From positions 1,016,799 through 1,080,798 of the forward strand of contig NZ_JADQTL010000009.1 in the NCBI RefSeq assembly GCF_017168145.1: a stretch of DNA of 64,000 nt, in the 5' to 3' direction. Shown piece after piece: positions 44,987-52,465 of this stretch; position 1 is the stretch's first letter; each line of letters begins with the position of its first letter. The DNA is from Anaerovorax sp. IOR16 (GTDB lineage Bacteria; Bacillota; Clostridia; Peptostreptococcales; Anaerovoracaceae). The notes below the pieces were generated by a model, which saw nothing but the letters and a program-made list of their open reading frames with translations, was not told where the DNA came from and did no database searches. A program made the translations under genes and the position numbers.

Positions 44987-45225
44987 TTATTTAACCACTT
45001 CCTTCCAAACAACAAATAATCATCTACAGCTTTTATAAATTCACTTTGTATGGTCGATAATTCCTTTGAGGCATAGTTTACTAAATCATTGATATATAAC
45101 AATTCACCATAATACATTTTATCTTCATCACTATACTCGATTGAACCGTAAAAACCTTTATAGCATAAAATCGAACTATCTTTTGAGCGGCTTACATCAC
45201 AACCCATAATATAATTTGCATTCAT
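44971..45225 (-). CDS. Hypothetical protein
   Basis: About 84 residues from the ATG at 45225 (NANYIMGCDVSRSKDSSI). This ATG follows AAAAAGGTGATT; an earlier in-frame ATG at 45267 is inside a hairpin and has no ribosome binding site. No family. Confidence 0.6.
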   Translation of the reverse strand: MNANYIMGCDVSRSKDSSILCYKGFYGSIEYSDEDKMYYGELLYINDLVNYASKELSTIQSEFIKAVDDYLLFGRKWLNNWIEN

Positions 45226-45248
45226 AATTACAATCACCTTTTTAATTA

Positions 45249-45277
45249 TTAGCCTACTACCCATCACAATAGGCTAA
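45249..45277. repeat. 8-bp inverted repeat hairpin
   Basis: TTAGCCTA and TAGGCTAA with a 13-base loop, in the gap between two small genes. May be a weak terminator or a processing hairpin. Confidence 0.55.
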
Positions 45278-45287
45278 ATTTATCCTT

Positions 45288-45761
45288 TTATCTGAACTTT
45301 AAAACATCTAATTGTTTAACGTTTATATCTTCATATTTGCTTAATAAATCATATAGCTTTGTCCCTAAATCACTTTTGTCTATGTATATAATTGTTTCTC
45401 TTCTAGTTGCTTTACTTCTTATTAAACTCACATAATTTTCTACATTTAAATCATTTTCATCATTTTCATAAATATACATAGCATCATTTAAATACATTAT
45501 AATTTTTTCTTTACTGCAACTAACATACATTGATTTTCCAACTTCATATTTCTTTTCAAATTTTAAATCCCTTTGCAGTCTTGTAATCATCTCCAATAAA
45601 TCTCTTCTAGTTAATGTCGTAGATGAATTGCATTCAGTATTATTATATTCAGCCTGTAATTTTAATAATGTTTTTACCTGAAATTCCTTATCATGCGGAA
45701 TGATATATCTTTCATTCCATTCTTTATATTCTCTCTCTGCTCTCTCGTTAAAATTTTCCAT
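45288..45761 (-). CDS. Hypothetical protein
   Basis: 157 residues. The N-terminus (NERAEREYKEWNERY) is helical, with TLTRRDLLEMITRLQRDLKFEKKYEVGKS in the middle. No family recognised. Start follows GGAGAAAATACAT. Confidence 0.6.
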   Translation of the reverse strand: MENFNERAEREYKEWNERYIIPHDKEFQVKTLLKLQAEYNNTECNSSTTLTRRDLLEMITRLQRDLKFEKKYEVGKSMYVSCSKEKIIMYLNDAMYIYENDENDLNVENYVSLIRSKATRRETIIYIDKSDLGTKLYDLLSKYEDINVKQLDVLKFR

Positions 45762-45835
45762 ATGTATTTTCTCCTATTAATTATTATTATTTACTATAAC
45801 TTATATATTAAATCTTGATGGGTTAGATTTAAAAA

Positions 45836-46423
45836 CTATTCAATCACAATAACTTCTTCATCTTTTGTATTCATAATTACAAATGGTCTTTGTACGCCAC
45901 AACAACATTCCTCTGCTGATTCTAATGCTAACGTAATTCTTTCTGGAATTGATATATCCATATTTTTAGTAGTGGTTAAGCTTCCCATTGCAGTATATTC
46001 GCCACAACCAACAGCAGTAAAACCTAATGTCGGTTCTAATACAGAATAATCTCCTTGAATTTCAAATATTTTATTACCTGCTCCTATAATAAAATTTGCT
46101 CCTCTACCCTGTTCTGGATAAGATACTACACCATCTTTAAATAGAGTGATAAGTTTTGGTATAAACTTTGTTACCATATACTCATGGTTTAATTCAGTAT
46201 TTTTATACATGTCAATTTCATCGAATAATTTGTCTGAATATTTTAGTAAATCAATATGCCTAAATGTACTTGTTGAACCCATTACAACATTTTTAAATAC
46301 CTTGTTTCTAAATACCTTGCTTGGAGTTTGCACATCTTTTGTAAAGCCATTACTACCTAAACTATCTCCACCAATCCAAGTACAATCATTTTCTTTATCA
46401 GCATATCCAATAATACAAGTCAT
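45836..46423 (-). CDS. HslV/proteasome-like Ntn hydrolase
   Basis: The 195-residue protein begins MTCIIGYADKENDCTWIGGDSLGS: removal of Met exposes Thr2 as nucleophile, and the Gly-Gly-Asp-Ser pattern follows as in phage proteins related to HslV/proteasome beta subunits. FVIGAGNKIFEIQGDYS resembles the family core. It may be a self-compartmentalising peptidase or an unrelated amidohydrolase; the chaperone partner is unknown. Start follows AAGGGAG. Confidence 0.75.
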   Translation of the reverse strand: MTCIIGYADKENDCTWIGGDSLGSNGFTKDVQTPSKVFRNKVFKNVVMGSTSTFRHIDLLKYSDKLFDEIDMYKNTELNHEYMVTKFIPKLITLFKDGVVSYPEQGRGANFIIGAGNKIFEIQGDYSVLEPTLGFTAVGCGEYTAMGSLTTTKNMDISIPERITLALESAEECCCGVQRPFVIMNTKDEEVIVIE

Positions 46424-46457
46424 ATAATAATCTCCCTTTCTAAAATTGAAATCAAAT

Positions 46458-46790
46458 TTACCTTTTATTTTGATATTCAGCTATCAAATTCTCTTTTGTC
46501 TTGTTTAATAATTTTAAGGCGTAATCTAACAATTCGCTATCTTCAAATTTTTCGTTTCTACAATATGAACAACTTGTCATAATGTGATACCTACAAGTAT
46601 CAGAATAATATTTTGCTTGGCACTGTTCTGAATTAGGCTCAAATCCCAATTTACAAGATTCATATACAAATCCGTCTTGCTCTGCACAATATTCATCACA
46701 CCAACTATTCCCACATTCACATCTAACAAAATTTCCACAATCTGGAAACGTTTCTCCACAATTTCTGCAAACTAAAAAATCAACACCCAT
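46458..46790 (-). CDS. Cysteine-rich zinc-binding protein
   Basis: 110 residues with about twelve cysteines (CRNCGETF, CECGNSWCDEYC, CSYCRNE), probably two zinc sites, and a helical C-terminus. Start follows AAAGGAG, which lies just after the stop of the AUA gene. A protein-binding or RNA-binding role is possible. Confidence 0.65.
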   Translation of the reverse strand: MGVDFLVCRNCGETFPDCGNFVRCECGNSWCDEYCAEQDGFVYESCKLGFEPNSEQCQAKYYSDTCRYHIMTSCSYCRNEKFEDSELLDYALKLLNKTKENLIAEYQNKR

Positions 46791-46807
46791 ATTTTAATTA
46801 TTCTCCT

Positions 46808-47053
46808 TTACTCCACAATAATCATAGTGGCATTATATCCATGTTCCTGACCGCCAAAATGATTAGACATAGTAATCACCTTTTTATTTAATAAGATGTT
46901 ATTTAAATCAGATATTTTATATTTTTCATATCCAGCCACATTATGTACATGAATGAAAACAGTTTCATCAGATTCAAATTTAAATTCTTCTATAAAATCT
47001 TTAAGTTTAATAGTATTTTTATTCGTATTATTATCTTCTTTTGTTCTAGCTAT
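46808..47053 (-). CDS. Hidden small gene, probable AUA start
   Basis: An open frame of 81 codons (ARTKEDNNTNKNTIKLKDFIEEF...) from ATA 47053-47051 to TAA 46810-46808 fills this gap and has no ATG, GTG or TTG before codon 39. GAGGAG of the previous gene lies five bases upstream of the ATA, and the frame overlaps the preceding stop. The next gene's AAAGGAG follows the stop directly. Composition looks coding (LKDFIEEFKFESDETVFIHV). No family. Confidence 0.7.
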   Translation of the reverse strand: MARTKEDNNTNKNTIKLKDFIEEFKFESDETVFIHVHNVAGYEKYKISDLNNILLNKKVITMSNHFGGQEHGYNATMIIVE

Positions 47054-47613
47054 TATTGCTCCTCGTCTTTATTTTCTTGTTCGAATATTTCTAACATAGA
47101 ATGAAACTCGCTTAATTTAATTTCTTGAAATCCTTCAGGTGTTTCAATACTATTTAATAGTTCATTATCAATTTTCACATATAGTTTATGATTATATTCA
47201 AATCTACTATATCTACATCCATAAATACAATCAAAATAATCAGCTACTCTTGGTTCAAATGCATTAATAACAATTTGGTTTTCAATACACTCTTGAGCAA
47301 ATTTTTTAGCCAAATTACAATTCTTTTTAAAACTACGACAACCATTACTGTCTTCTTTTTTGTTTAATATACTTTCAAAATTAACTAAATCTTGTTTGGT
47401 AGGTATAATTGACAAATAAATCTCTTTTTTATCACATTCTTTAAAAGGCTCGTTAATCCTGCCATTCCCACCCATTCTATACATTTTAGATTCAATATTA
47501 TTTTCATTGAAAAATTTACAGATAAAATCTTTTTGATTATTTAACAAATCATAATATGTATGTAAATCTTTATAGTATTTACTTTCTTTGTTTATAATAA
47601 ATGCTCTTTCCAT
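47053..47613 (-). CDS. Hypothetical protein
   Basis: 186 residues from ATG 47613, six bases after AAGGAG; the longer frame from 47637 includes the ribosome binding site. It contains several Cys (GCRSFKKNCNLAKK, CIYGCRYSRF) and an acidic end. No family recognised. Confidence 0.65.
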   Translation of the reverse strand: MERAFIINKESKYYKDLHTYYDLLNNQKDFICKFFNENNIESKMYRMGGNGRINEPFKECDKKEIYLSIIPTKQDLVNFESILNKKEDSNGCRSFKKNCNLAKKFAQECIENQIVINAFEPRVADYFDCIYGCRYSRFEYNHKLYVKIDNELLNSIETPEGFQEIKLSEFHSMLEIFEQENKDEEQ

Positions 47614-47614
47614 T

Positions 47615-47920
47615 TTATTCTCCTTGTATTGTTCCAATATCAGTAGATAATTTTTGATACTGTACTATCTTTTCTTTTTTACTATTTTTAATCGTTAAAA
47701 TAATGTTATCTGATAAAATAGGTAAAACTTTATTATCTTGTAATAATTCAAATACAGCACATAGTTGATAAAATTCAACCATAATATCATCCACATTGGT
47801 TTTATTTGGTGTTTGTGGATTATAATTATTAAATCCAAATCTTAAAGATTTAGATATTGCTTGCTGAATTTCTGCACATTCTTCTGACATTGTTGTTAGT
47901 AAATTTTCTACTTTATTCAT
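47615..47920 (-). CDS. MazG-like NTP pyrophosphohydrolase
   Basis: 101 residues with EECAEIQQAISKSLRFG (the ExxE metal-binding helix), NVDDIMVEFYQLCAVFELLQ and QDNKVLPIL. This corresponds to the all-alpha NTP-PPase (MazG-like) fold of phage proteins, which may remove dUTP, dITP or alarmones. Only one catalytic helix is well seen. Start follows AAGGG. Confidence 0.7.
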   Translation of the reverse strand: MNKVENLLTTMSEECAEIQQAISKSLRFGFNNYNPQTPNKTNVDDIMVEFYQLCAVFELLQDNKVLPILSDNIILTIKNSKKEKIVQYQKLSTDIGTIQGE

Positions 47921-47935
47921 TTGATTCCCTTCTTA

Positions 47936-47953
47936 ATCAATTGCTAAATTGAT
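47936..47953. repeat. Palindrome ATCAAT-N6-ATTGAT, copy 3
   Basis: ATCAATTGCTAAATTGAT, spanning the stop of the DUF3307-like gene, 17 bases before the MazG-like start. Confidence 0.5.
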
Positions 47954-48309
47954 ATTAATATAAACCACGTCAATAGAATTTGACACATATGAATTAACTG
48001 GTCTTGAATTAAGTTTATCTTTTTTATATTCGCTTTTAAATTATCTGTAGCAAAATGAATCAAAACATTTCCAATAAAGAAAATATAAAATAATGAATTG
48101 AATTCAAAGTTAATTTTAAACATAATTGGAATCATAATCATAAAAGTCCAACTAAAGGAATGCATTAATAACGCCCATAAATAATCATATCTATATAAGT
48201 CTTGTGGGGCGTTATCTTTCCACCATTGCTTTTGTTTCGCACTCGCTAACCATCCTTGTAAATAATAATCATCTACTATATGTAAAAATATCATTGTCAA
48301 TAAAGTCAT
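47944..48309 (-). CDS. DUF3307-like membrane protein
   Basis: 121 residues, with four hydrophobic segments. FLHIVDDYYLQGWLASAKQKQWW at the N-terminus and NVLIHFATDNLKANIKKINLIQDQLIH later fit the DUF3307 pattern of phage membrane proteins. Function unknown. Confidence 0.7.
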   Translation of the reverse strand: MTLLTMIFLHIVDDYYLQGWLASAKQKQWWKDNAPQDLYRYDYLWALLMHSFSWTFMIMIPIMFKINFEFNSLFYIFFIGNVLIHFATDNLKANIKKINLIQDQLIHMCQILLTWFILISI

Positions 48310-48325
48310 GTTATCTCCTCTCTAA

Positions 48326-48523
48326 TTAATCCATAGCTTTATTAGCTAGGTTGTCTGAACGATACGGCATTTCATTTATAGTTGTTTCAATTATTAATCT
48401 GCCAGTGCCTTTGCATTTATTACAAATCTCTTCTTTTACCTCTGTTTCGTAAGCACAACCTCTATTAGAGATTTCTACGAATCCCCACCCCTTACATTTA
48501 TCACATAAAATTACTTTTTTCAT
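48326..48523 (-). CDS. DnaJ-type zinc-finger mini-protein
   Basis: 65 residues with CDKCKGWG and CNKCKGTG, two CxxCxGxG repeats as in the DnaJ central domain. It can bind one zinc. Likely protein or nucleic-acid binding. Confidence 0.65.
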   Translation of the reverse strand: MKKVILCDKCKGWGFVEISNRGCAYETEVKEEICNKCKGTGRLIIETTINEMPYRSDNLANKAMD

Positions 48524-48540
48524 ATGTATTCTTCCTTTCT

Positions 48541-48768
48541 TTAAATCTGATAACCTTCAGGATATTTGGTTGTTAATGGTCTATAGTCACTATCTAAACT
48601 ATTAGCACTTTCTCCACACTTAGAACACTTCATAGCAGGAATAACATTATTATGAAAATTAGCATCGTCATAGCCATTCTTATGTTCTTCAATATGACCA
48701 CAATTTTCACATTCATAATCTGCCCAAAAGTCTCTTCTGTTCTGACTAATTATTTTCTTTATTCTCAT
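48541..48768 (-). CDS. Zinc-ribbon mini-protein
   Basis: 75 residues from the internal ATG. ECENCGHIEEH and KCSKCGES form a zinc ribbon. Starts overlap the upstream gene. Function unknown. Confidence 0.6.
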   Translation of the reverse strand: MRIKKIISQNRRDFWADYECENCGHIEEHKNGYDDANFHNNVIPAMKCSKCGESANSLDSDYRPLTTKYPEGYQI

Positions 48769-49030
48769 TATCTTTATTTCCTTTCTCAAATTCCTTCAAT
48801 TCAAATTTGTTCATTGGTCGCATCACAGCAATTAATCTGCTATCTATTAAAATCAAATCTCCATTTTTATTTTTTATTGCAGTTTGGGCAGATGGATTAA
48901 AATTTTCAATAGTACCCTCAACCTTGCAACTTGCTCCATAGCGCTCTTGCCGTTCTAGCTGATTAGGATAATATTCTACATGATATTTTTTACCTTCACA
49001 TCCATATTCATATTCTATTTTAGTGTTCAA
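48746..49030 (-). CDS. Hypothetical protein
   Basis: 94 residues from TTG, nine bases after AAGGAG. Beta-rich (GLKKYHVEYYP-like start; AIKNKNGDLILIDSRLIAVM), then a Lys/Asn/Glu tail. No family. Confidence 0.55.
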   Translation of the reverse strand: MNTKIEYEYGCEGKKYHVEYYPNQLERQERYGASCKVEGTIENFNPSAQTAIKNKNGDLILIDSRLIAVMRPMNKFELKEFEKGNKDNENKENN

Positions 49031-49396
49031 TTATATTATCTCCTTTTCTAATTCGTCATCTGTTTTCCAAACTCTATTTATTAAAATATCATGTATGCGT
49101 CTTCCAATATAATAGTCAATAAAATAACAATTGCCCTCTGATAACATTTTAGCCATCATATGGAAATCCCATTGTTCAGCTTTAGATAATTTAATAAGTA
49201 TCTCATATACAAAATCATCAAATTCATCAAGGCTAATAGCATGTCTCTTATAATAAGCTTCATATCTATCTGTAAACCCATTTTCTTTAAATGTACGTGA
49301 TATTCTATTAATTAAATCGTTACATTCATTTTGGAATGAAGTATCAAATGCATCAATTGTTTCGCTTAAATATTTCTTAGTGTTATTTAATTCCAT
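49031..49396 (-). CDS. Hypothetical helical protein
   Basis: 121 residues, mostly helical (NTKKYLSETIDAFDTSFQ, EILIKLSKAEQWDFHMMAKML). No family recognised. ATG, with no close AGGAGG. Confidence 0.55.
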   Translation of the reverse strand: MELNNTKKYLSETIDAFDTSFQNECNDLINRISRTFKENGFTDRYEAYYKRHAISLDEFDDFVYEILIKLSKAEQWDFHMMAKMLSEGNCYFIDYYIGRRIHDILINRVWKTDDELEKEII

Positions 49397-49450
49397 TTAT
49401 TTTTATACCATCCTTTCTTAAATCTCCATAAAAGTGAAATTTGCTGTGCT

Positions 49451-49636
49451 TTATACCAATCTTCTGCCAGTATTATCATCATTGTCTTCATATATTCTAT
49501 TACCTCCAATACAGCAGCTAATTTCAATTATTCTTCTGTTATAAAAACTATCATAATGGCTACTATGAAAAGAATAATATTTATTACAATCAAAACAGTC
49601 TTTTACACAAGTACCATTACATTTAATATAGTTCAT
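49451..49636 (-). CDS. Cysteine-rich small protein
   Basis: 61 residues with CNGTCVKDCFDC and a second CC, suggesting a zinc site. Start follows AAAGGAG. No family. Confidence 0.55.
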   Translation of the reverse strand: MNYIKCNGTCVKDCFDCNKYYSFHSSHYDSFYNRRIIEISCCIGGNRIYEDNDDNTGRRLV

Positions 49637-49681
49637 ATATTTCTCCTTTTATTTTAATCTACAAATACTTTTCCACAAATT

Positions 49682-50068
49682 TCATACTTTTATTAAATAA
49701 GCTATTTTTCTATCTATAAATCCATCAATATGTTTAATGTCACAACTTAGATGAAAATCATCATATTTTAAATTACTAACTTTAGAATTCTTATGAATTA
49801 CAATTCCATGCATACTTCCTAAAATTCCATGAGCTGTATATCTTTTATCAACATTATAATTCTTAAATATGTTTAAATAGTCTTCCCATGAAGTATATTC
49901 AATTATCCTTGATTGAAAATCCTCTTCATTCAATTCCCAGACTTCATATGCTTCACCATGATACATTCCGTCATCTGGTGCATAATTCTTTTATATGTAC
50001 AATTAGCTTTGATATTCAATGCTTGAAAAGCATTTTCTAATCCATCCCCCGCCTAAAATTTCAACCAT
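49682..50068 (-). pseudogene. Probably frameshifted gene
   Basis: The intact frame (49966-49682, 94 residues, YHGEAYEVWELNEEDF...) starts without a good ribosome binding site. A proper start (GAAAGG then ATGGTTGAAATT) is at 50068 in a different frame and stops after about 20 codons. Coding-like sequence continues in a third frame (DGLENAFQALNIKANCTYK), so at least two frame changes lie near 50,047 (a GGCGGGGG run) and 49,990. Confidence 0.5.
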
Positions 50069-50108
50069 GACTATTCCTTTCTTGCTTTATTATTATTTCT
50101 ATTTCCCA

Positions 50109-50591
50109 TTAATACCTCTTATCAATAAATAATTCTTCTTTTGAATGTGGTTTAGGTAGATTATTAACTGAAACATCATTTCCATAATAACCACTCCAAC
50201 TTCCACAACCTGATAAAAATAAGTTGCCATTTTCATCAATTGAAGTAATTTGATATGCAGGTTTATTACAGCATTGCCAATGTGAAATAATAAAACAATT
50301 ATCTCTTGTAATAGATTTTTGTTCATCTTTGAGTTTCCAACCAAATCTACACCAAAATTCAATAGATTCTAATGGATACCCTGCTTTTAAAAGCGAATTA
50401 GCTAAATTATATTTTGCGTGTTTTAATGCACAAATATCTGCATCTGTCTCTTTTTTATGTAATTTACCACACCAATTACATTTATATGATTTTACTTCTT
50501 CAGTCATTGGTTCTAGTAATTCATTTTGATGTTTAATATCTTTTGGTTTTCCATATTCATCCTCCCATGCTATACCATTAGCTAATCCCAT
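50109..50591 (-). CDS. Zinc-finger protein
   Basis: 160 residues from ATG 50591 (AAAGGAG upstream). CNWCGKLHKKETDADICAL forms a zinc finger, and a second Cys-rich patch (WQCCNKP, GCGSW) follows. Its function is unknown. It is the first gene after a palindrome/hairpin pair at 50614-50670. Confidence 0.65.
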   Translation of the reverse strand: MGLANGIAWEDEYGKPKDIKHQNELLEPMTEEVKSYKCNWCGKLHKKETDADICALKHAKYNLANSLLKAGYPLESIEFWCRFGWKLKDEQKSITRDNCFIISHWQCCNKPAYQITSIDENGNLFLSGCGSWSGYYGNDVSVNNLPKPHSKEELFIDKRY

Positions 50592-50613
50592 ATATTTTCT
50601 CCTTTCCATCTAC

Positions 50614-50631
50614 ATCAAACCTGTCTTTGAT
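50614..50631. repeat. Palindrome ATCAAA-N6-TTTGAT, copy 4
   Basis: ATCAAACCTGTCTTTGAT, 23 bases in front of the start at 50591, between the hairpin and the ribosome binding site. Confidence 0.55.
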
Positions 50632-50649
50632 TCGTAATTTACATCCTAA

Positions 50650-50671
50650 AAACATGGGAATTTCCATGTTT
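50650..50671. repeat. Hairpin AACATGG-N6-CCATGTT, copy 3
   Basis: AACATGGGAATTTCCATGTT with T's on the minus-strand 3' side. It directly follows the stop of the 45-residue gene; a terminator or processing hairpin. Confidence 0.65.
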
Positions 50672-50808
50672 TAATTGTCACTCTCTAAAAAATCATCACA
50701 TGCTTCTCTAATTGATTCTATAGATTCTTCAACTTCTTCCTCAGAAGCATCTAACTTATATTCAATTCCATATATTCCAAACAACTCAAGTAACTCTTTT
50801 AATCCCAT
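50671..50808 (-). CDS. Small acidic protein
   Basis: 45 residues (GLKELLELFGIYGIEYKLDASEEEVEESI-type, acidic, two helices). ATG follows GAGGTTGG. No family. Confidence 0.55.
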   Translation of the reverse strand: MGLKELLELFGIYGIEYKLDASEEEVEESIESIREACDDFLESDN

Positions 50809-50816
50809 ACCAACCT

Positions 50817-51131
50817 CTAATCTTTATTCATTCGATTAAGAATATCTCTACAATTATTATTAATAAACTCTGAAATACTCATATTGCCTTGAATTGTAGA
50901 ATGCTCTTTATCGTAATTTTCTACTGCTTCTTTTAGCCATGAAGTATGCCAATATCCATCAATATATTTTTCTTCTGTTTCTTTAATTTTTTCTAAATGT
51001 TTTTCTTCACATTCTTTACAGTAGCGATTAACATTTTTTATTATGTAATGACATTTTAATGCGATGCATACGCATACCATACAAAGAATTGTTATTAGAA
51101 AAACATAATAGCCCAACATTTCTTTTATCAT
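50817..51131 (-). CDS. Single-pass membrane protein
   Basis: 104 residues, with one helix (about 7-26: YYVFLITILCMVCVCIAL) and a charged cytoplasmic domain. No family recognised. Confidence 0.6.
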   Translation of the reverse strand: MIKEMLGYYVFLITILCMVCVCIALKCHYIIKNVNRYCKECEEKHLEKIKETEEKYIDGYWHTSWLKEAVENYDKEHSTIQGNMSISEFINNNCRDILNRMNKD

Positions 51132-51159
51132 AATTTCCCTTTCAAAGCAAATGATTATT

Positions 51160-51573
51160 TTATTTTAATTCTTCTCTAATTCTCATAAGAATTTTACCAA
51201 GATTATTTTGACCTTTACCATTAACAGTACCCCAGATTCTATCGCCCCACGTATTACCTTCTTCTAAATATTCATTTTCTGTAGCTAATAGTTTTGATTT
51301 TAAAGCTAAATTTTGAGTAAATTTAGCTTTGCAAATTTCATGCATAATATCAAATTTAATATCATCCCATCCATGTCTTAATTGAATGTGTCTACCTTTT
51401 CTTTTTGCAGATGATGGGTCTAAATTGGCAAATTTTAATCTAGTATTATAATCAGTTACTTTCGCACTCTGGAAAGCTGATTCATTATTCAAATATACAA
51501 TACCCTCATACTCTACAAAAGCAGAATAAAAATTACTTAAAAAATAATACTTACCTCTAAATTCATTAATCAC
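51160..51573 (-). CDS. NADAR-family protein (YbiA-like)
   Basis: 137 residues. FRGKYYFLSNFY at the start, an ESAFQSAK motif and CKAKFTQNLALKSKLLATEN, then WGDRIWGTVNGKGQNNLGKILM are the NADAR (NAD and ADP-ribose) fold signature. Family members hydrolyse N-glycosidic bonds of ADP-ribose derivatives or ADP-ribosylated DNA, and phages may use them against DarT-type defences. Specific role not shown. Confidence 0.85.
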   Translation of the reverse strand: MINEFRGKYYFLSNFYSAFVEYEGIVYLNNESAFQSAKVTDYNTRLKFANLDPSSAKRKGRHIQLRHGWDDIKFDIMHEICKAKFTQNLALKSKLLATENEYLEEGNTWGDRIWGTVNGKGQNNLGKILMRIREELK

Positions 51574-51648
51574 TTACAATTCCTTCTTTCTGATTTTACC
51601 ACCAACTACTTCTTTCATTTCCTTAATCTGTATAGTTTGCCCATAATT

Positions 51649-52050
51649 CTATACATCCTTTTTCTTGGTGTCTATTTCTGAATAATTCCACTCCCAATTA
51701 ATTCTTTTAGGTTTTAAAGGTTTGATGTAATTATATTTCCAAATTACAAATCTCCAATAATCATAAGGTTTGATAATCATACATTGTTCATTAAATTTAA
51801 TAATGCCATTATGTATATAACATTCATATGTGTATTCATCGTTGTATTTACAAATGAATATTGAATTAGGACATGATTGTTTATATTTCAATGTTCCTTT
51901 ACAACTATTAAACACGTTTATAAATTGTGAAAAAGTAGCATATCCATAAGACATACCCTCATCTGCACACATACAATAATGGAATAACCAACAAAACATA
52001 TAAGCTACCAAACCTATACCTAATAATAAACTCACTTCTGTTGTTGCCAT
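51649..52050 (-). CDS. Membrane-anchored hypothetical protein
   Basis: 133 residues with one N-terminal helix (about 6-26) and a Cys/Trp-rich soluble part. No family. Start ATG follows AAAGGAG. Confidence 0.6.
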   Translation of the reverse strand: MATTEVSLLLGIGLVAYMFCWLFHYCMCADEGMSYGYATFSQFINVFNSCKGTLKYKQSCPNSIFICKYNDEYTYECYIHNGIIKFNEQCMIIKPYDYWRFVIWKYNYIKPLKPKRINWEWNYSEIDTKKKDV

Positions 52051-52139
52051 TTTAATTTTCTCCTTTCACCAAATAATGTGACCATTAACTATCTGATTTT
52101 ACATCTGGTGTTGTCTTGATTAGGATTACCTCTATCCCT

Positions 52140-52157
52140 ATCAAACAATGTTTTGAT
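52140..52157. repeat. Palindrome ATCAAA-N6-TTTGAT, copy 5
   Basis: ATCAAACAATGTTTTGAT in the 119-base gap between 52050 and 52170. Nothing else was recognised in this gap except a possible 26-codon frame on the minus strand (weak). Confidence 0.55.
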
Positions 52158-52169
52158 TCTAAATTTCAA

Positions 52170-52454
52170 TCACAATCCGCATGTATAATCCAATTCTGAA
52201 ATAAAACCAAACCGTTTCATTTTATTTATCTCAGATGAGATAATATTAGTTCTTTCAGTTTTACTAATTGTACAAACAGGCAAATCTCTTCTGTAGACCA
52301 TTTTATGAATACTATATCCGCACCTTAAACACTTATAAACCTTATATCCATAAATACAATCTTTCCCATTTAAATAGGGAGAGAAATAAATTTTATAATA
52401 CTTTGCAATAGAATTTTCTTTCTCATACTTATGTTTACATTTAAATAATCTCAT
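52170..52454 (-). CDS. Cysteine-containing hypothetical protein
   Basis: 94 residues with CKHKY at the start and CLRCGYS in the middle, a possible zinc site (C-x-H and C-x2-C). No family. Confidence 0.6.
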   Translation of the reverse strand: MRLFKCKHKYEKENSIAKYYKIYFSPYLNGKDCIYGYKVYKCLRCGYSIHKMVYRRDLPVCTISKTERTNIISSEINKMKRFGFISELDYTCGL

Positions 52455-52465
52455 ATTTACTCTCC

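Noticed and set aside
50099..50362. 87-codon frame overlapping the 50109-50591 gene
   Set aside because: Low-complexity alternative frame; the overlapping frame has the zinc finger and a proper ribosome binding site.
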